DNA of 64,000 nt from Streptomyces sp. WM6378 (lineage in GTDB: Bacteria; Actinomycetota; Actinomycetes; Streptomycetales; Streptomycetaceae). Shown here piece after piece: positions 54,131 through 62,548 of the stretch. The notes under the pieces were generated by a model. That model saw nothing but the letters and a program-made list of their open reading frames with translations. It was not told where the DNA came from and did no database searches. Where the stretch lies: contig NZ_LGDD01000295.1 in the NCBI RefSeq assembly GCF_001279695.1, forward strand, positions 7,730 through 71,729, given 5' to 3'. Within the stretch, counting starts at the first letter, position 1, and each line of letters opens with the position of its first letter. The position numbers and the translations under genes are program-made.

Positions 54131-54481
54131 ATGGCAAGCCTGCTCGACTCCGTCAACGCCGCCGCGCTGCGCAGCGACGTCCCGGCCTTCCGCCCGGGTG
54201 ACACCGTCAACGTCCACGTCCGCGTCATCGAGGGCAACCGCTCCCGTATCCAGCAGTTCAAGGGCGTAGTCATCCGCCGCCAGGGCGCCGGCGTCTCCGA
54301 GACCTTCACGGTCCGCAAGGTCTCCTTCTCCGTCGGCGTCGAGCGCACCTTCCCGGTGAACTCCCCGATCTTCGAGAAGATCGAGGTCGTGACCCGCGGT
54401 GACGTCCGTCGCGCCAAGCTCTACTACCTCCGTGAGCTGCGCGGCAAGGCCGCGAAGATCAAGGAGAAGCGCGACCGCTGA
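54131..54481 (+). CDS. rplS: Ribosomal protein L19
   Basis: A 116-residue L19: [46 protein letters not shown], then [45 protein letters not shown]. It is complete. The ATG at 54131 follows GAGGAAG. It is the last ribosomal gene of the operon; sipW follows 56 bases later. Confidence 0.97.
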   Translation: MASLLDSVNAAALRSDVPAFRPGDTVNVHVRVIEGNRSRIQQFKGVVIRRQGAGVSETFTVRKVSFSVGVERTFPVNSPIFEKIEVVTRGDVRRAKLYYLRELRGKAAKIKEKRDR

Positions 54482-54537
54482 GCCCCGGCTCACACGCGCG
54501 TACGGGTCTGACGGCGGCCGGATAAGCTCTGGCCCCG

Positions 54538-55311
54538 ATGGACACCGAAGCACAGCACACGGAGCGCGACCCTTCCGCCACCCCCGATCCGGGGCCCGCG
54601 GAAGCGTCGCGCTCCGCGCGTTTCACCGCGCTGTCCGGCCACCTCGAAGGGCCCTGGCGCAAGGCCGGAGCCCTGCTCGCGCTCTGCGTCGTCTTCCTGC
54701 TGCTGCTCAGCCACTTCGTGGTGCAGCCCTTCCTCATCCCCAGCGGATCGATGGAACCGACGCTCCAGGTCGGCGACCGCGTCCTGGTCAACAAGCTCGC
54801 CTACCGCTTCGGCGGCACGCCCGAGCGCGGCGACGTCGTCGTCTTCGACGGGCGGGGCTCCTTCGTACGAGAAGGAGACGAGGGGAACCCGCTGGGGCGT
54901 GCCGTGCGTTCAGCAGGTGCGGCCCTCGGCCTGACCGAGCCCGCCGAGACCGACTACGTCAAGCGCGTCGTGGGCGTCGGCGGGGACCACGTGGTCTGCT
55001 GCGACCAGCGGGGGAGGATCCAGGTGAACGGCACGGCCGTCGACGAGCCCTACCTGCACCCCGGCGACAGCCCCTCCCAGGTGCCCTTCGACATCGTCGT
55101 GCCCGACGGCACCCTGTGGGTCCTCGGCGACCACCGCTCCCACTCCAGCGACTCCCGCGACCACCTCGGCGACCCCGGCGGCGGCATGGTGCCCGTGGAC
55201 CGGGTCATCGGGCGGGCCGACTGGATCGGCTGGCCCTTCGGACGGTGGACCTCGGTGGGCGGTTCCGGCGCCTTCGCGGGCGTACGGGCCCCGGGCGGGG
55301 GACATGGGTAG
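54538..55311 (+). CDS. sipW: Type I signal peptidase SipW
   Basis: A 257-residue membrane serine protease that removes signal peptides. The N-terminal transmembrane segment is LLALCVVFLLLLSHFVVQPFLI (about residues 44-66). The catalytic Ser is in IPSGSMEPTLQVGDRVLV near residue 73, and the catalytic Lys is in DYVKRVVGVGGD near residue 141. The final GDHRSHSSDSRDHLG box is present. It is the first of four tandem paralogues (sipWXYZ); its stop overlaps the ATG of sipX. Confidence 0.95.
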   Translation: MDTEAQHTERDPSATPDPGPAEASRSARFTALSGHLEGPWRKAGALLALCVVFLLLLSHFVVQPFLIPSGSMEPTLQVGDRVLVNKLAYRFGGTPERGDVVVFDGRGSFVREGDEGNPLGRAVRSAGAALGLTEPAETDYVKRVVGVGGDHVVCCDQRGRIQVNGTAVDEPYLHPGDSPSQVPFDIVVPDGTLWVLGDHRSHSSDSRDHLGDPGGGMVPVDRVIGRADWIGWPFGRWTSVGGSGAFAGVRAPGGGHG

Positions 55312-56500
55312 CCGCGGGCGGCCGCGCTCCAGTGCCTCCGCCCACGACCAGCCGCTGCCCACCGGCACCCGGCCCACGTCCACCGCACCCGCCCCCGGCC
55401 GGCGCGGCCAGAGCGGCCGGGCCGAGCGGCGCAGGCTCGCCCGCAAGGTCAAGCGGCGCAGACGCAGGTCGGCAGTGCGCGAGATACCCCTCCTGATCGT
55501 CGTGGCGCTGCTCATCGCCCTCGTACTGAAGACCTTCCTCGTGCAGGCCTTCGTGATCCCGTCCGGCTCGATGCAGCAGACCATCACCATCGGCGACCGC
55601 GTCCTGGTCGACAAACTCACCCCCTGGTTCGGCTCGAAGCCGGAGCGGGGCGACGTCGTGGTGTTCAAGGACCCCGGCGGCTGGCTCAAGGGCGAGCAGA
55701 AGACGGCACCCGGCGAGGACCCCGTCGTCGTCAAACAGGTCAAGCAGGGACTGACCTTCATCGGCCTGCTGCCGTCCGACAACGAGCAGGACCTGATCAA
55801 GCGGGTCATCGCGGTCGGCGGCGACACCGTGAAGTGCTGCGACAAGGACGGCAAGGTCACCGTCAACGGCCAACCCCTCGACGAGCCGTACGTCCACCCC
55901 GGAAATCCGCCCTCACTCATCCAATTCGAGGTAAAGGTTCCGCAGGGCCGGATCTTCGTCATGGGGGACCACCGGTCCAACTCGGCGGACTCCCGCTACC
56001 ACCTCGACGACGGCCACCAGGGAACCGTCCCGGTGAGCGGAGTGGTGGGCCGTGCGGTGGTCGTGGCCTGGCCTTTCTCCCACTGGAGCAGGCTGGAAGC
56101 ACCGCCCACGTTCGGCTCCGTACCCGCCGCGCCCGGCGGCTCGGCCCTGGGTACGTCGCATAGGGTGTCGTCCCGGGATCCGGCGGCGGATCCGGACCAA
56201 GCGACCCAGCCCCCGACCCCTGCGGAACTCCCGCTCGTTATGGGAGTGGTGGGCCTGAGCCTCGTACGGGCCAGGCGGTGGCACAGAGTGAGGAGTGGAT
56301 GTGGGGGATTTGGCGGTCGGCGCACGATCCGGACGCGAAGAGCCGGAGGAGCGGCCGGAGAGCGAGCTCGCCGATTCCTCCCCGGGACCCGCCGCGGGGC
56401 GCGCCTCCGCGGGACCCGCGGACAGCCCCGCGACCGAGCACACCGTGCCGGCGCAGGACAGCGGGCAGGGCGGCGGATCCGGCGACGAAGTACCCGGTGA
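55304..56500 (+). CDS. sipX: Type I signal peptidase SipX, with unusually extended reading frame
   Basis: The frame encodes 398 residues. The catalytic region is normal: transmembrane EIPLLIVVALLIALVLKTFLVQAF (about residues 60-83), Ser in IPSGSMQQTITIGDRVLVDKL, Lys in LIKRVIAVGGDTVKCC, then GDHRSNSADSRYHLDDGH. A second hydrophobic stretch near 310-320 (LPLVMGVVGLSLV) is the usual C-terminal anchor, after which family members should end near residue 330. Here the frame continues about 200 bases into sipY with an Arg-rich out-of-frame-looking tail (from about residue 330). This suggests a frameshift or a lost stop. The ATG overlaps the sipW stop. Confidence 0.85.
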   Translation: MGSRGRPRSSASAHDQPLPTGTRPTSTAPAPGRRGQSGRAERRRLARKVKRRRRRSAVREIPLLIVVALLIALVLKTFLVQAFVIPSGSMQQTITIGDRVLVDKLTPWFGSKPERGDVVVFKDPGGWLKGEQKTAPGEDPVVVKQVKQGLTFIGLLPSDNEQDLIKRVIAVGGDTVKCCDKDGKVTVNGQPLDEPYVHPGNPPSLIQFEVKVPQGRIFVMGDHRSNSADSRYHLDDGHQGTVPVSGVVGRAVVVAWPFSHWSRLEAPPTFGSVPAAPGGSALGTSHRVSSRDPAADPDQATQPPTPAELPLVMGVVGLSLVRARRWHRVRSGCGGFGGRRTIRTRRAGGAAGERARRFLPGTRRGARLRGTRGQPRDRAHRAGAGQRAGRRIRRRSTR

Positions 56501-57299
56501 CGGCCAGGGCCGCGCGCCCAGGAAGCCGCGTTCCTTCTGGAAGGAACTGCCGCTCCTCATCGGCATCGCACTGGTCCTTGCCCTGCTGATCAAGACGTTC
56601 CTGGTGCAGGCCTTCTCCATCCCCTCGGACTCGATGCAGGACACCCTGCAGCGCGGGGACCGGGTGCTCGTCGACAAGCTGACCCCGTGGTTCGGCGCCG
56701 AGCCGCAGCGCGGCGAGGTCGTCGTCTTCCACGACCCGGGCGGCTGGCTCGACGGCGAGCCCACGCCGAACCCGAACGCCGCCCAGAAGTTCCTCAGCTT
56801 CATCGGCCTGATGCCGTCCGCTGAGGAGAAGGACCTGATCAAGCGGGTCATCGCGGTCGGCGGCGACAAGGTCGAGTGCAAGAAGGGCGGGCCCGTCACG
56901 GTCAACGGCAAGGCCCTGAAGGAGCCGTACATCTACCCGGGCGACAGCGCCTGCGACGACATGCCGTTCGGGCCGATCACGGTGCCCAAGGGGCGGATCT
57001 GGGTGATGGGCGACCACCGCCAGAACTCGCTGGACTCCCGCTACCACCAGGAACTGACCGGTGGCGGCACGGTGTCCACCGACGAGGTCGTCGGCCGCGC
57101 CTTCACCATCGCCTGGCCGCTCAACCGCATCGACTGGCTCGGTGTCCCGGACACCTTCGACCAGCCCGGCCTGAGCGCGATGGGCACGGCAGCGCCCGCC
57201 GCCGTCGGCCTCGCCGGCGCGGTACCGATGGTGCTGTGGCGGCGCCGCAAGCTCCTTCAAGCGCAGGTCAAGGCGGAAAGCCCGGTCGCCAAGGGCTGA
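56301..57299 (+). CDS. sipY: Type I signal peptidase SipY
   Basis: A 332-residue signal peptidase. The N-terminal 70 residues are Pro/Glu/Gly-rich; the transmembrane segment LPLLIGIALVLALLIKTFLVQAF follows. The active-site motif is IPSDSMQDTLQRGDRVLVDKLTPWFG, with Asp where most have Gly (SDSM instead of SGSM), the nucleophile Ser retained, and Lys in LIKRVIAVGGDKVECK. The ending LSAMGTAAPAAVGLAGAVPMVLWRRRKL is a C-terminal anchor. I start at the GTG of 56301, 5 bases after GAGGAG; a GTG at 56295 is also in frame. The first 200 bases are overlapped by the extended sipX frame. Confidence 0.93.
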   Translation: MGDLAVGARSGREEPEERPESELADSSPGPAAGRASAGPADSPATEHTVPAQDSGQGGGSGDEVPGDGQGRAPRKPRSFWKELPLLIGIALVLALLIKTFLVQAFSIPSDSMQDTLQRGDRVLVDKLTPWFGAEPQRGEVVVFHDPGGWLDGEPTPNPNAAQKFLSFIGLMPSAEEKDLIKRVIAVGGDKVECKKGGPVTVNGKALKEPYIYPGDSACDDMPFGPITVPKGRIWVMGDHRQNSLDSRYHQELTGGGTVSTDEVVGRAFTIAWPLNRIDWLGVPDTFDQPGLSAMGTAAPAAVGLAGAVPMVLWRRRKLLQAQVKAESPVAKG

Positions 57300-57320
57300 C
57301 CCGGCGGGGTACCGCCGGGT
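57299..57320 (+). terminator. Hairpin after sipY
   Basis: ACCCGGCGG (57299-57307) pairs with CCGCCGGGT (57312-57320), with loop GGTA. There is no T-tract. Confidence 0.55.
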
Positions 57321-57403
57321 AGGGTGCGGTCCCGGAATGTCGATCTCCGGGGTCCCGGGATGCCTCGCGCACCCCGGGGCGCTGCCGGAAAGGGAGCGCT
57401 GCG

Positions 57404-58147
57404 ATGAGCGGTAACGGACTGGACCACGACGGCCACGGCCGCAGTCTCGGCAGTGTGCTGTCGGGGCTCGCCGTGGCCGTCGGCTGTGTCCTCTTCCTCG
57501 GCGGATTCGCCTGGGGAGCCGTGCAGTACAAGCCGTACACCGTGCCCACCCAGTCCATGTCGCCGACCGTCAAGGCCGGCGACCGGGTGCTGGCGCAGCG
57601 CATATCCGGCGGTGACGTCCGGCGCGGCGACGTCGTGGTGTTCAGCGACAAGACCTGGGGCGACATGCCCATGGTCAAGCGCGTCGTCGGCATCGGCGGC
57701 GACACCGTGAAGTGCTGCGGCACCGACGGGAAGCTCACCGTCAACGGCCAACCGGTTGACGAACCGTATCTGCACGGCAAGACCCCCGCCTCCGCCTCGT
57801 CCTTCGACGCCAAGGTCCCGCAGGGACAGGTCTTCCTGCTCGGCGACGACCGCTACGTCTCGATGGACTCCCGCGTCCACCTGGACGACGCCACCAACGG
57901 CTCGGTCCCGCTGTCCGCCGTGTCCGCCCGCGTGGACGCCATCGCCTGGCCCATGGACGGCATGCTGGGGCGCCCCTCGGGCTTCGAGGCGATGCCGGGT
58001 GGCATCTCGCAGCCCGGCCCGCTGAAACTGGTCCTGGGCGCCGTCGTGGCCGGTGTGGTGCTGATCCTGGCCGGAGCCGCCTACGGCCCGATCGCCGGTC
58101 TCGCCCGGCGCCGCAGGACCCGCGCCGCCTCGCCCGCCGGGAGGTGA
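57404..58147 (+). CDS. sipZ: Type I signal peptidase SipZ
   Basis: A 247-residue signal peptidase, the shortest of the four. The N-terminal transmembrane segment is GLAVAVGCVLFLGGFAWGAVQY. The active site is VPTQSMSPTVKAGDRVLAQR, with Ser in the SM motif, and Lys in MVKRVVGIGGDTVKCC. The C-terminus has a second hydrophobic segment (LKLVLGAVVAGVVLILAGAAYGP) and a basic tail. The GTG/ATG at 57404 starts MSGNGLD. A Nudix gene follows after 4 bases. Confidence 0.94.
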   Translation: MSGNGLDHDGHGRSLGSVLSGLAVAVGCVLFLGGFAWGAVQYKPYTVPTQSMSPTVKAGDRVLAQRISGGDVRRGDVVVFSDKTWGDMPMVKRVVGIGGDTVKCCGTDGKLTVNGQPVDEPYLHGKTPASASSFDAKVPQGQVFLLGDDRYVSMDSRVHLDDATNGSVPLSAVSARVDAIAWPMDGMLGRPSGFEAMPGGISQPGPLKLVLGAVVAGVVLILAGAAYGPIAGLARRRRTRAASPAGR

Positions 58148-58151
58148 ACCC

Positions 58152-58637
58152 GTGACCGAACCCCGCAAGGTCGCCAGGATCGTCCTGCTCGACCCGGACG
58201 ACCGCATCCTGCTCATGCACGGGTACGAGCCCGAAGACCCCGCCGACACCTGGTGGTTCACCCCCGGCGGCGGCCTGGAGGGCGACGAGACCCGGGCCGA
58301 GGCGGCCCTGCGCGAGCTCGCGGAGGAGACCGGAATCACAGACGTCGAGCTCGGCCCCGTCCTGTGGCACCGGATGTGCTCGTTCCCCTTCGACGGGCGC
58401 CGCTGGGACCAGGACGAGTGGTACTACCTGGCCCGCACCACCCAGACCGAGGCGGCCCCCACAGGCCTGACGGAGCTGGAGCGCCGCAGTACCGCGGGGC
58501 TGAGGTGGTGGACCTCCGCCGAACTGTCAGCGGCGCGTGAGACGGTGTACCCGACCAGGCTCGCCGAGCTGCTGCGCACGCTGCTCGACGAGGGTCCTCC
58601 GCACGCGCCGGTGGTCCTGGCCCCGGAAATCGTTTAG
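58152..58637 (+). CDS. Nudix hydrolase
   Basis: A 161-residue NUDIX protein. The Nudix box GGGLEGDETRAEAALRELAEETGI near residue 38 is complete (GX5EX7REUXEEXGU). It hydrolyses a nucleoside diphosphate linked to another moiety; the substrate is not shown. The gene is 4 bases after sipZ, so it is probably co-transcribed. The start is GTG at 58152. Confidence 0.9.
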   Translation: MTEPRKVARIVLLDPDDRILLMHGYEPEDPADTWWFTPGGGLEGDETRAEAALRELAEETGITDVELGPVLWHRMCSFPFDGRRWDQDEWYYLARTTQTEAAPTGLTELERRSTAGLRWWTSAELSAARETVYPTRLAELLRTLLDEGPPHAPVVLAPEIV

Positions 58638-58692
58638 GGGCCCAGGGGGCTGACGCACAATAGGGGGACGCACGGCTGAAGGGGAACATGCC

Positions 58693-59001
58693 ATGAGCGC
58701 CGAGGACCTCGAAAAGTACGAGACCGAGATGGAGCTGAAGCTCTACCGGGAGTACCGCGACGTCGTCGGTCTTTTCAAATACGTGATCGAGACTGAGCGG
58801 CGTTTCTACCTCACCAACGACTACGAGATGCAGGTGCACTCGGTCCAGGGCGAGGTGTTCTTCGAGGTGTCGATGGCGGACGCCTGGGTGTGGGACATGT
58901 ATCGGCCGGCCAGATTCGTCAAGCAGGTCCGGGTCCTCACATTCAAGGACGTGAACATCGAGGAGCTGAACAAGAGCGACCTGGAGCTGCCGGGCGGCTG
59001 A
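58693..59001 (+). CDS. DUF2469 domain protein
   Basis: A 102-residue acidic protein conserved in actinobacteria in this position (between the signal peptidases and yraN). It has MSAEDLEKYETEMELKLYREYRDVVGLFKYV and VFFEVSMADAWVWDMYRPARFVKQVRVLTFKDVN. No function is known to me. The start ATG at 58693 follows GAAGGGGAA. Confidence 0.85.
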   Translation: MSAEDLEKYETEMELKLYREYRDVVGLFKYVIETERRFYLTNDYEMQVHSVQGEVFFEVSMADAWVWDMYRPARFVKQVRVLTFKDVNIEELNKSDLELPGG

Positions 59002-59067
59002 GCCGCCTGCCGCCGGGGCATCCGCTGGGTTCTGTCGGGGGCGGAAGGGCCCCTTCGGGTGACGGAG

Positions 59068-59094
59068 TTTTCCACAACCGAAGGGCTGTCCACC
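59068..59094 (+). promoter_or_regulatory. Two DnaA box-like sequences
   Basis: TTTTCCACA (59068-59076) and CTGTCCACC (59086-59094) are one mismatch or two from the Streptomyces DnaA box TTGTCCACA, in the same orientation, 56 bases before yraN. Confidence 0.3.
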
Positions 59095-59149
59095 AAGATC
59101 CACCCGCTGGCGCCGGATGCGTGACAGTCGGTGCCGGAGGTGGTGCCGG

Positions 59150-59524
59150 ATGAACGCTCGCGGAGCACTCGGAAAATACGGCGAAGACCTGGCGGTACGG
59201 CTGCTCGAAGCGGCCGGAATGACAGTCCTGGAACGCAACTGGCGCTGCGGCAGGACCGGCGAGATCGACATCGTCGCCGGCGACACGTCCCCCAGCGGAA
59301 ACGTGCTCGTCATCTGCGAGGTCAAGACCCGCAGGAGCGGCGCCTACGAACACCCCATGGCCGCTGTCACCCCGGCCAAGGCCGACCGGCTCAAGCGCCT
59401 GGCCGGCCACTGGCTCGCCGACCACGGAGGACCACCGCCCGGCGGCGTACGCATCGACCTCGTCGGCGTCGTACTGCCCCGCAAGGGCGCCCCGCGAGCC
59501 GAACACGTGCGGGGGGTGGCCTGA
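59150..59524 (+). CDS. YraN/UPF0102 family nuclease-like protein
   Basis: A 124-residue protein of the UPF0102 family, with an endonuclease-like fold. Seen are [41 protein letters not shown] and [36 protein letters not shown], which include the D-E-K acidic core (EIDIV then EVKTR). It is usually next to yifB and dprA, which suggests a role in DNA processing. The start ATG at 59150 is chosen because it opens the conserved part. Confidence 0.9.
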   Translation: MNARGALGKYGEDLAVRLLEAAGMTVLERNWRCGRTGEIDIVAGDTSPSGNVLVICEVKTRRSGAYEHPMAAVTPAKADRLKRLAGHWLADHGGPPPGGVRIDLVGVVLPRKGAPRAEHVRGVA

Positions 59525-59525
59525 C

Positions 59526-61142
59526 ATGGGATTCGCACGCACCTGCTCGGTCGCCCTCGTCGGCGTCGAAGGAGTCGTCGTCGAAGTCCAGGCCGACCTC
59601 GAACCCGGCGTCGCCGCCTTCACCCTCGTAGGCCTACCCGACAAGAGCCTCGCCGAGAGCCGCGACCGGGTCCGGGCCGCCGTCGTCAATTCCGGCGACA
59701 CCTGGCCACAGAAGAAACTCACCGTCGGACTCAGCCCGGCATCCGTCCCCAAGAGCGGCAGCGGCTTCGACCTGGCCATCGCCTGCGCGATCCTGGGCGC
59801 CGCCGAACGCATCGACCCCCGCGAACTCACCGACCTCATCATGATCGGCGAGCTCGGCCTCGACGGCCGCGTACGGCCCGTACGCGGCATCCTGCCCGCC
59901 GTACTGGCCGCGGCCGAAGCGGGCTACGAACAAGTCGTCGTCCCCGAACAGACCGCCGCGGAAGCCGCCCTGGTGCCCGGCATCTCCATCCTCGGCGTGC
60001 GCAGCCTGCGCCAACTCGTCGCCATCCTCACCGACGAACCCGTCCCCGAAGAAGAACCCGCCGAGAAGGGCCGCCCCGACGCCATGCTCGCCGGGCTCGT
60101 CGTGCCCGGCGCCGGAGTCGGCACCGGACTGACCGCGGGCCCGCGCGACGGCGACCTCGACCTCATCGACGTCGCCGGCCAGCACGCCGCCCGCGCCGCC
60201 CTCGAAATCGCCGCGGCGGGCGGCCACCACCTCCTCCTCTCCGGCCCACCCGGAGCCGGGAAAACGATGCTGGCCGAACGGCTGCCCAGCATCCTGCCGC
60301 CCCTCACCCGCCAGGAATCCCTCGAAGTGACCGCCGTCCACTCCGTCGCCGGAATCCTCCCGCCCGGCGAACCCCTCGTCCGACGAGCCCCCTACTGCGC
60401 CCCCCACCACTCCGCCACCATGCAATCCCTCGTCGGCGGCGGCAACGGCCTCCCACGCCCCGGCGCCGTCTCCGTCGCCCACCGAGGAGTCCTCTTCCTC
60501 GACGAAGCCCCCGAGTTCGCCGGCAAAGCCCTCGACGCACTGCGCCAGCCACTCGAATCGGGGTACGTCGTCATCGCCCGCAGCGCCGGAGTCATCCGGC
60601 TCCCCGCCCGCTTCCAGATGATCCTCGCCGCCAACCCCTGCCCCTGCGGACGGCACACCCTGCACGGAGCGGGCTGCGAATGCCCCGCCTCCATGATCCG
60701 CCGCTACCAGGCGAGACTCTCCGGCCCCCTCCTCGACCGCGTCGACCTACGCGTCGAAGTCGACCCCGTACGCCGCGAAGACCTCCTGGGCGGAGGCGGC
60801 CGCGGCGAACCCAGCGCCGCCGTCGCCGGGCGCGTCCTCGCCGCCCGCGAACGCACCGCGGCCCGCCTGGACGGCACCCCCTGGAACAGCAACAGCGAAG
60901 TCCCCGGACACGAACTGCGCACCCGCTGGCTCACCGCCCCCGGCGCCCTCACCGGCGCCGAACGAGACATGGAACGGGGCCTGCTCACCGCACGCGGACT
61001 CGACCGCGTCCTGCGCGTCGCCTGGACCATCGCCGACCTCGCCGGAGACGACCGGCCCGACGCGGGCCACGTCGCCCTCGCCCTGGAACTGCGCACCGGC
61101 ATCTCCAGAGGCGCCCCCATGCCGACCGGGAGCACCCCGTGA
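59526..61142 (+). CDS. YifB/ComM-family Mg chelatase-like AAA+ ATPase
   Basis: A 538-residue AAA+ protein. The N-terminal ChlI-like domain has MGFARTCSVALVGVEGVVVEVQADLEPG and LPDKSLAESRDRVRAAVVNSGDTWPQKKLTVGLSPASVPKSGSGFDLAIA. Walker A is LLSGPPGAGKTMLAERLPSILPPL near residue 238, Walker B LFLDEAPEFAGKALDALRQPLE near 322, and the C-terminal Mg-chelatase domain 2 is present. ComM relatives promote branch migration in transformation. It starts one base after the yraN stop and overlaps dprA by GTGA. Confidence 0.95.
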   Translation: MGFARTCSVALVGVEGVVVEVQADLEPGVAAFTLVGLPDKSLAESRDRVRAAVVNSGDTWPQKKLTVGLSPASVPKSGSGFDLAIACAILGAAERIDPRELTDLIMIGELGLDGRVRPVRGILPAVLAAAEAGYEQVVVPEQTAAEAALVPGISILGVRSLRQLVAILTDEPVPEEEPAEKGRPDAMLAGLVVPGAGVGTGLTAGPRDGDLDLIDVAGQHAARAALEIAAAGGHHLLLSGPPGAGKTMLAERLPSILPPLTRQESLEVTAVHSVAGILPPGEPLVRRAPYCAPHHSATMQSLVGGGNGLPRPGAVSVAHRGVLFLDEAPEFAGKALDALRQPLESGYVVIARSAGVIRLPARFQMILAANPCPCGRHTLHGAGCECPASMIRRYQARLSGPLLDRVDLRVEVDPVRREDLLGGGGRGEPSAAVAGRVLAARERTAARLDGTPWNSNSEVPGHELRTRWLTAPGALTGAERDMERGLLTARGLDRVLRVAWTIADLAGDDRPDAGHVALALELRTGISRGAPMPTGSTP

Positions 61143-62305
61143 ACGCCGCGGGAGCGGGCGCCGAACGCCTCGCCAGAGCCGCCCTCACCCGCGTCATCGA
61201 ACCCGGCGACGAACGCGGCGGCCGCTGGCTGCGCACCTACGGCGCCGTCGATCTCGTGCGGCGCCTCACCGACCCCCAGGACCCCGAGGACGACCTGCCC
61301 GGCGCGACCCCGGCCCGGCTCGACAGCCACCGCCGCCGGGCCGCCCTGGCCGACCCCGTACGGGACTTGGCGACCGCCGCGGCCGCGGGAGCCAGATTCC
61401 TCGTCCCGGGCGACGAGGAGTGGCCGCGCCAACTCGACGACCTCGGCGACGCCCGGCCCGTCGGCCTGTGGGTGCGGGGCCACAGCGACCTGCGGATATG
61501 GGCGCTGCGCTCCGTCGCGGTCGTCGGCGCCCGGGCCTGCACACCGTACGGGGCCCACATGGGCGCGGTACTCGGCTCGGGCCTCGCCGAGAAAGGGTGG
61601 GTCGTCGTGTCCGGCGCGGCCGCGGGCATCGACGGGGCCGTCCATCGCGGCACCCTGGCCGCCGGCGGCGCCACCATCGCCGTCCTCGCGTGCGGGGTCG
61701 ACGTCGTCTACCCGCGCGGGCACGCCGAGTTGATCGGACGCATCGCCGAACAAGGCCTCCTCGTGGGCGAATTGCCACCCGGTGACCATCCGACCCCCAG
61801 CAGGTTCATCCTGCGCAACCGCGTCATCGCCGCCCTCACCCGAGGAACCGTCGTCGTCGAGGCCGAGTACCGCAGCGGTTCGCTCGTCACCGCACGCGCT
61901 GCGCAGAAGCTCGGCCGCTTCACGATGGGCGTCCCCGGCCCCGCCACCAGCGGGCTGTCGGCCGGCGTCCATGAGCTCCTGCGCGGCGAGGGCATCCTGG
62001 TCACCGACGCGGCGGAAATCGTCGAACTCGTCGGAGACATGGGCGAACTCGCACCCGCCCGGCGGGGCCCCGTACTGCCCCGCGACCTCCTGGCCCCCGA
62101 CGCCGCCCGCGTACTGGAAGCACTGCCCTCCCGCGGTGCGGCGGCCGCCCGCGACCTGGCCCGCGAAGCCGGAACCAGCACCGACGAAGCACTCGGCCGG
62201 CTCTACGAACTGCACTCCCTCGGCTTCGTCGAACGCGTCGGCGACGCCTGGAAGTTGACGGCCGACGCACTCCACCCCGCCAGCGCGCGGCGAGGCGGTG
62301 CTTGA
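61139..62305 (+). CDS. dprA: DNA-processing protein DprA
   Basis: A 388-residue protein that loads RecA onto single-stranded DNA in transformation. The Rossmann domain has SVAVVGARACTPYGAHMGAVLGSGLAEKGWVVVSGAAAGIDGAVHRG near residue 125 and VLACGVDVVYPRGHAELIGRI, then the DprA-type FILRNRVIAALTRGTVVVEAEYRSGSLVTARAA near residue 220. The C-terminal winged helix (LEALPSRGAAAARDLAREAGTSTDEALGRL) is present. The start GTG overlaps the yifB stop (GTGA). yraN, yifB and dprA form an operon. Confidence 0.95.
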   Translation: MNAAGAGAERLARAALTRVIEPGDERGGRWLRTYGAVDLVRRLTDPQDPEDDLPGATPARLDSHRRRAALADPVRDLATAAAAGARFLVPGDEEWPRQLDDLGDARPVGLWVRGHSDLRIWALRSVAVVGARACTPYGAHMGAVLGSGLAEKGWVVVSGAAAGIDGAVHRGTLAAGGATIAVLACGVDVVYPRGHAELIGRIAEQGLLVGELPPGDHPTPSRFILRNRVIAALTRGTVVVEAEYRSGSLVTARAAQKLGRFTMGVPGPATSGLSAGVHELLRGEGILVTDAAEIVELVGDMGELAPARRGPVLPRDLLAPDAARVLEALPSRGAAAARDLAREAGTSTDEALGRLYELHSLGFVERVGDAWKLTADALHPASARRGGA

Positions 62306-62469
62306 CCTGGGGCATTCGGGTGACAAGGTGAGGGGCTATGTCCACCGCGGGCCGCACAGCAGCGCTTTCGGGGCCGACGCGCGGCGCGACGGCCCCCACC
62401 TGCGCCTGCGCCGCGACAGACCGGAGCGACAGCGTCCGATCACCCGCTCTTCGCGCACCGCGACAGCTC

Positions 62470-62487
62470 AGTCACGCTACGCTCACG
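62470..62487 (+). promoter_or_regulatory. Candidate BldD-like site upstream of whiG
   Basis: AGTCA-N8-TCACG resembles the BldD consensus AGTGA-Nm-TCACC with two mismatches, 61 bases before whiG. BldD is known to repress whiG in S. coelicolor. The 243-base interval 62306-62548 has no other element I recognise. Confidence 0.3.
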
Positions 62488-62548
62488 AGGATCCCCGACC
62501 GGAAACAGCCCCCCGCTCACGTCACAGCAGAACGGCTCAAGGCAACGC

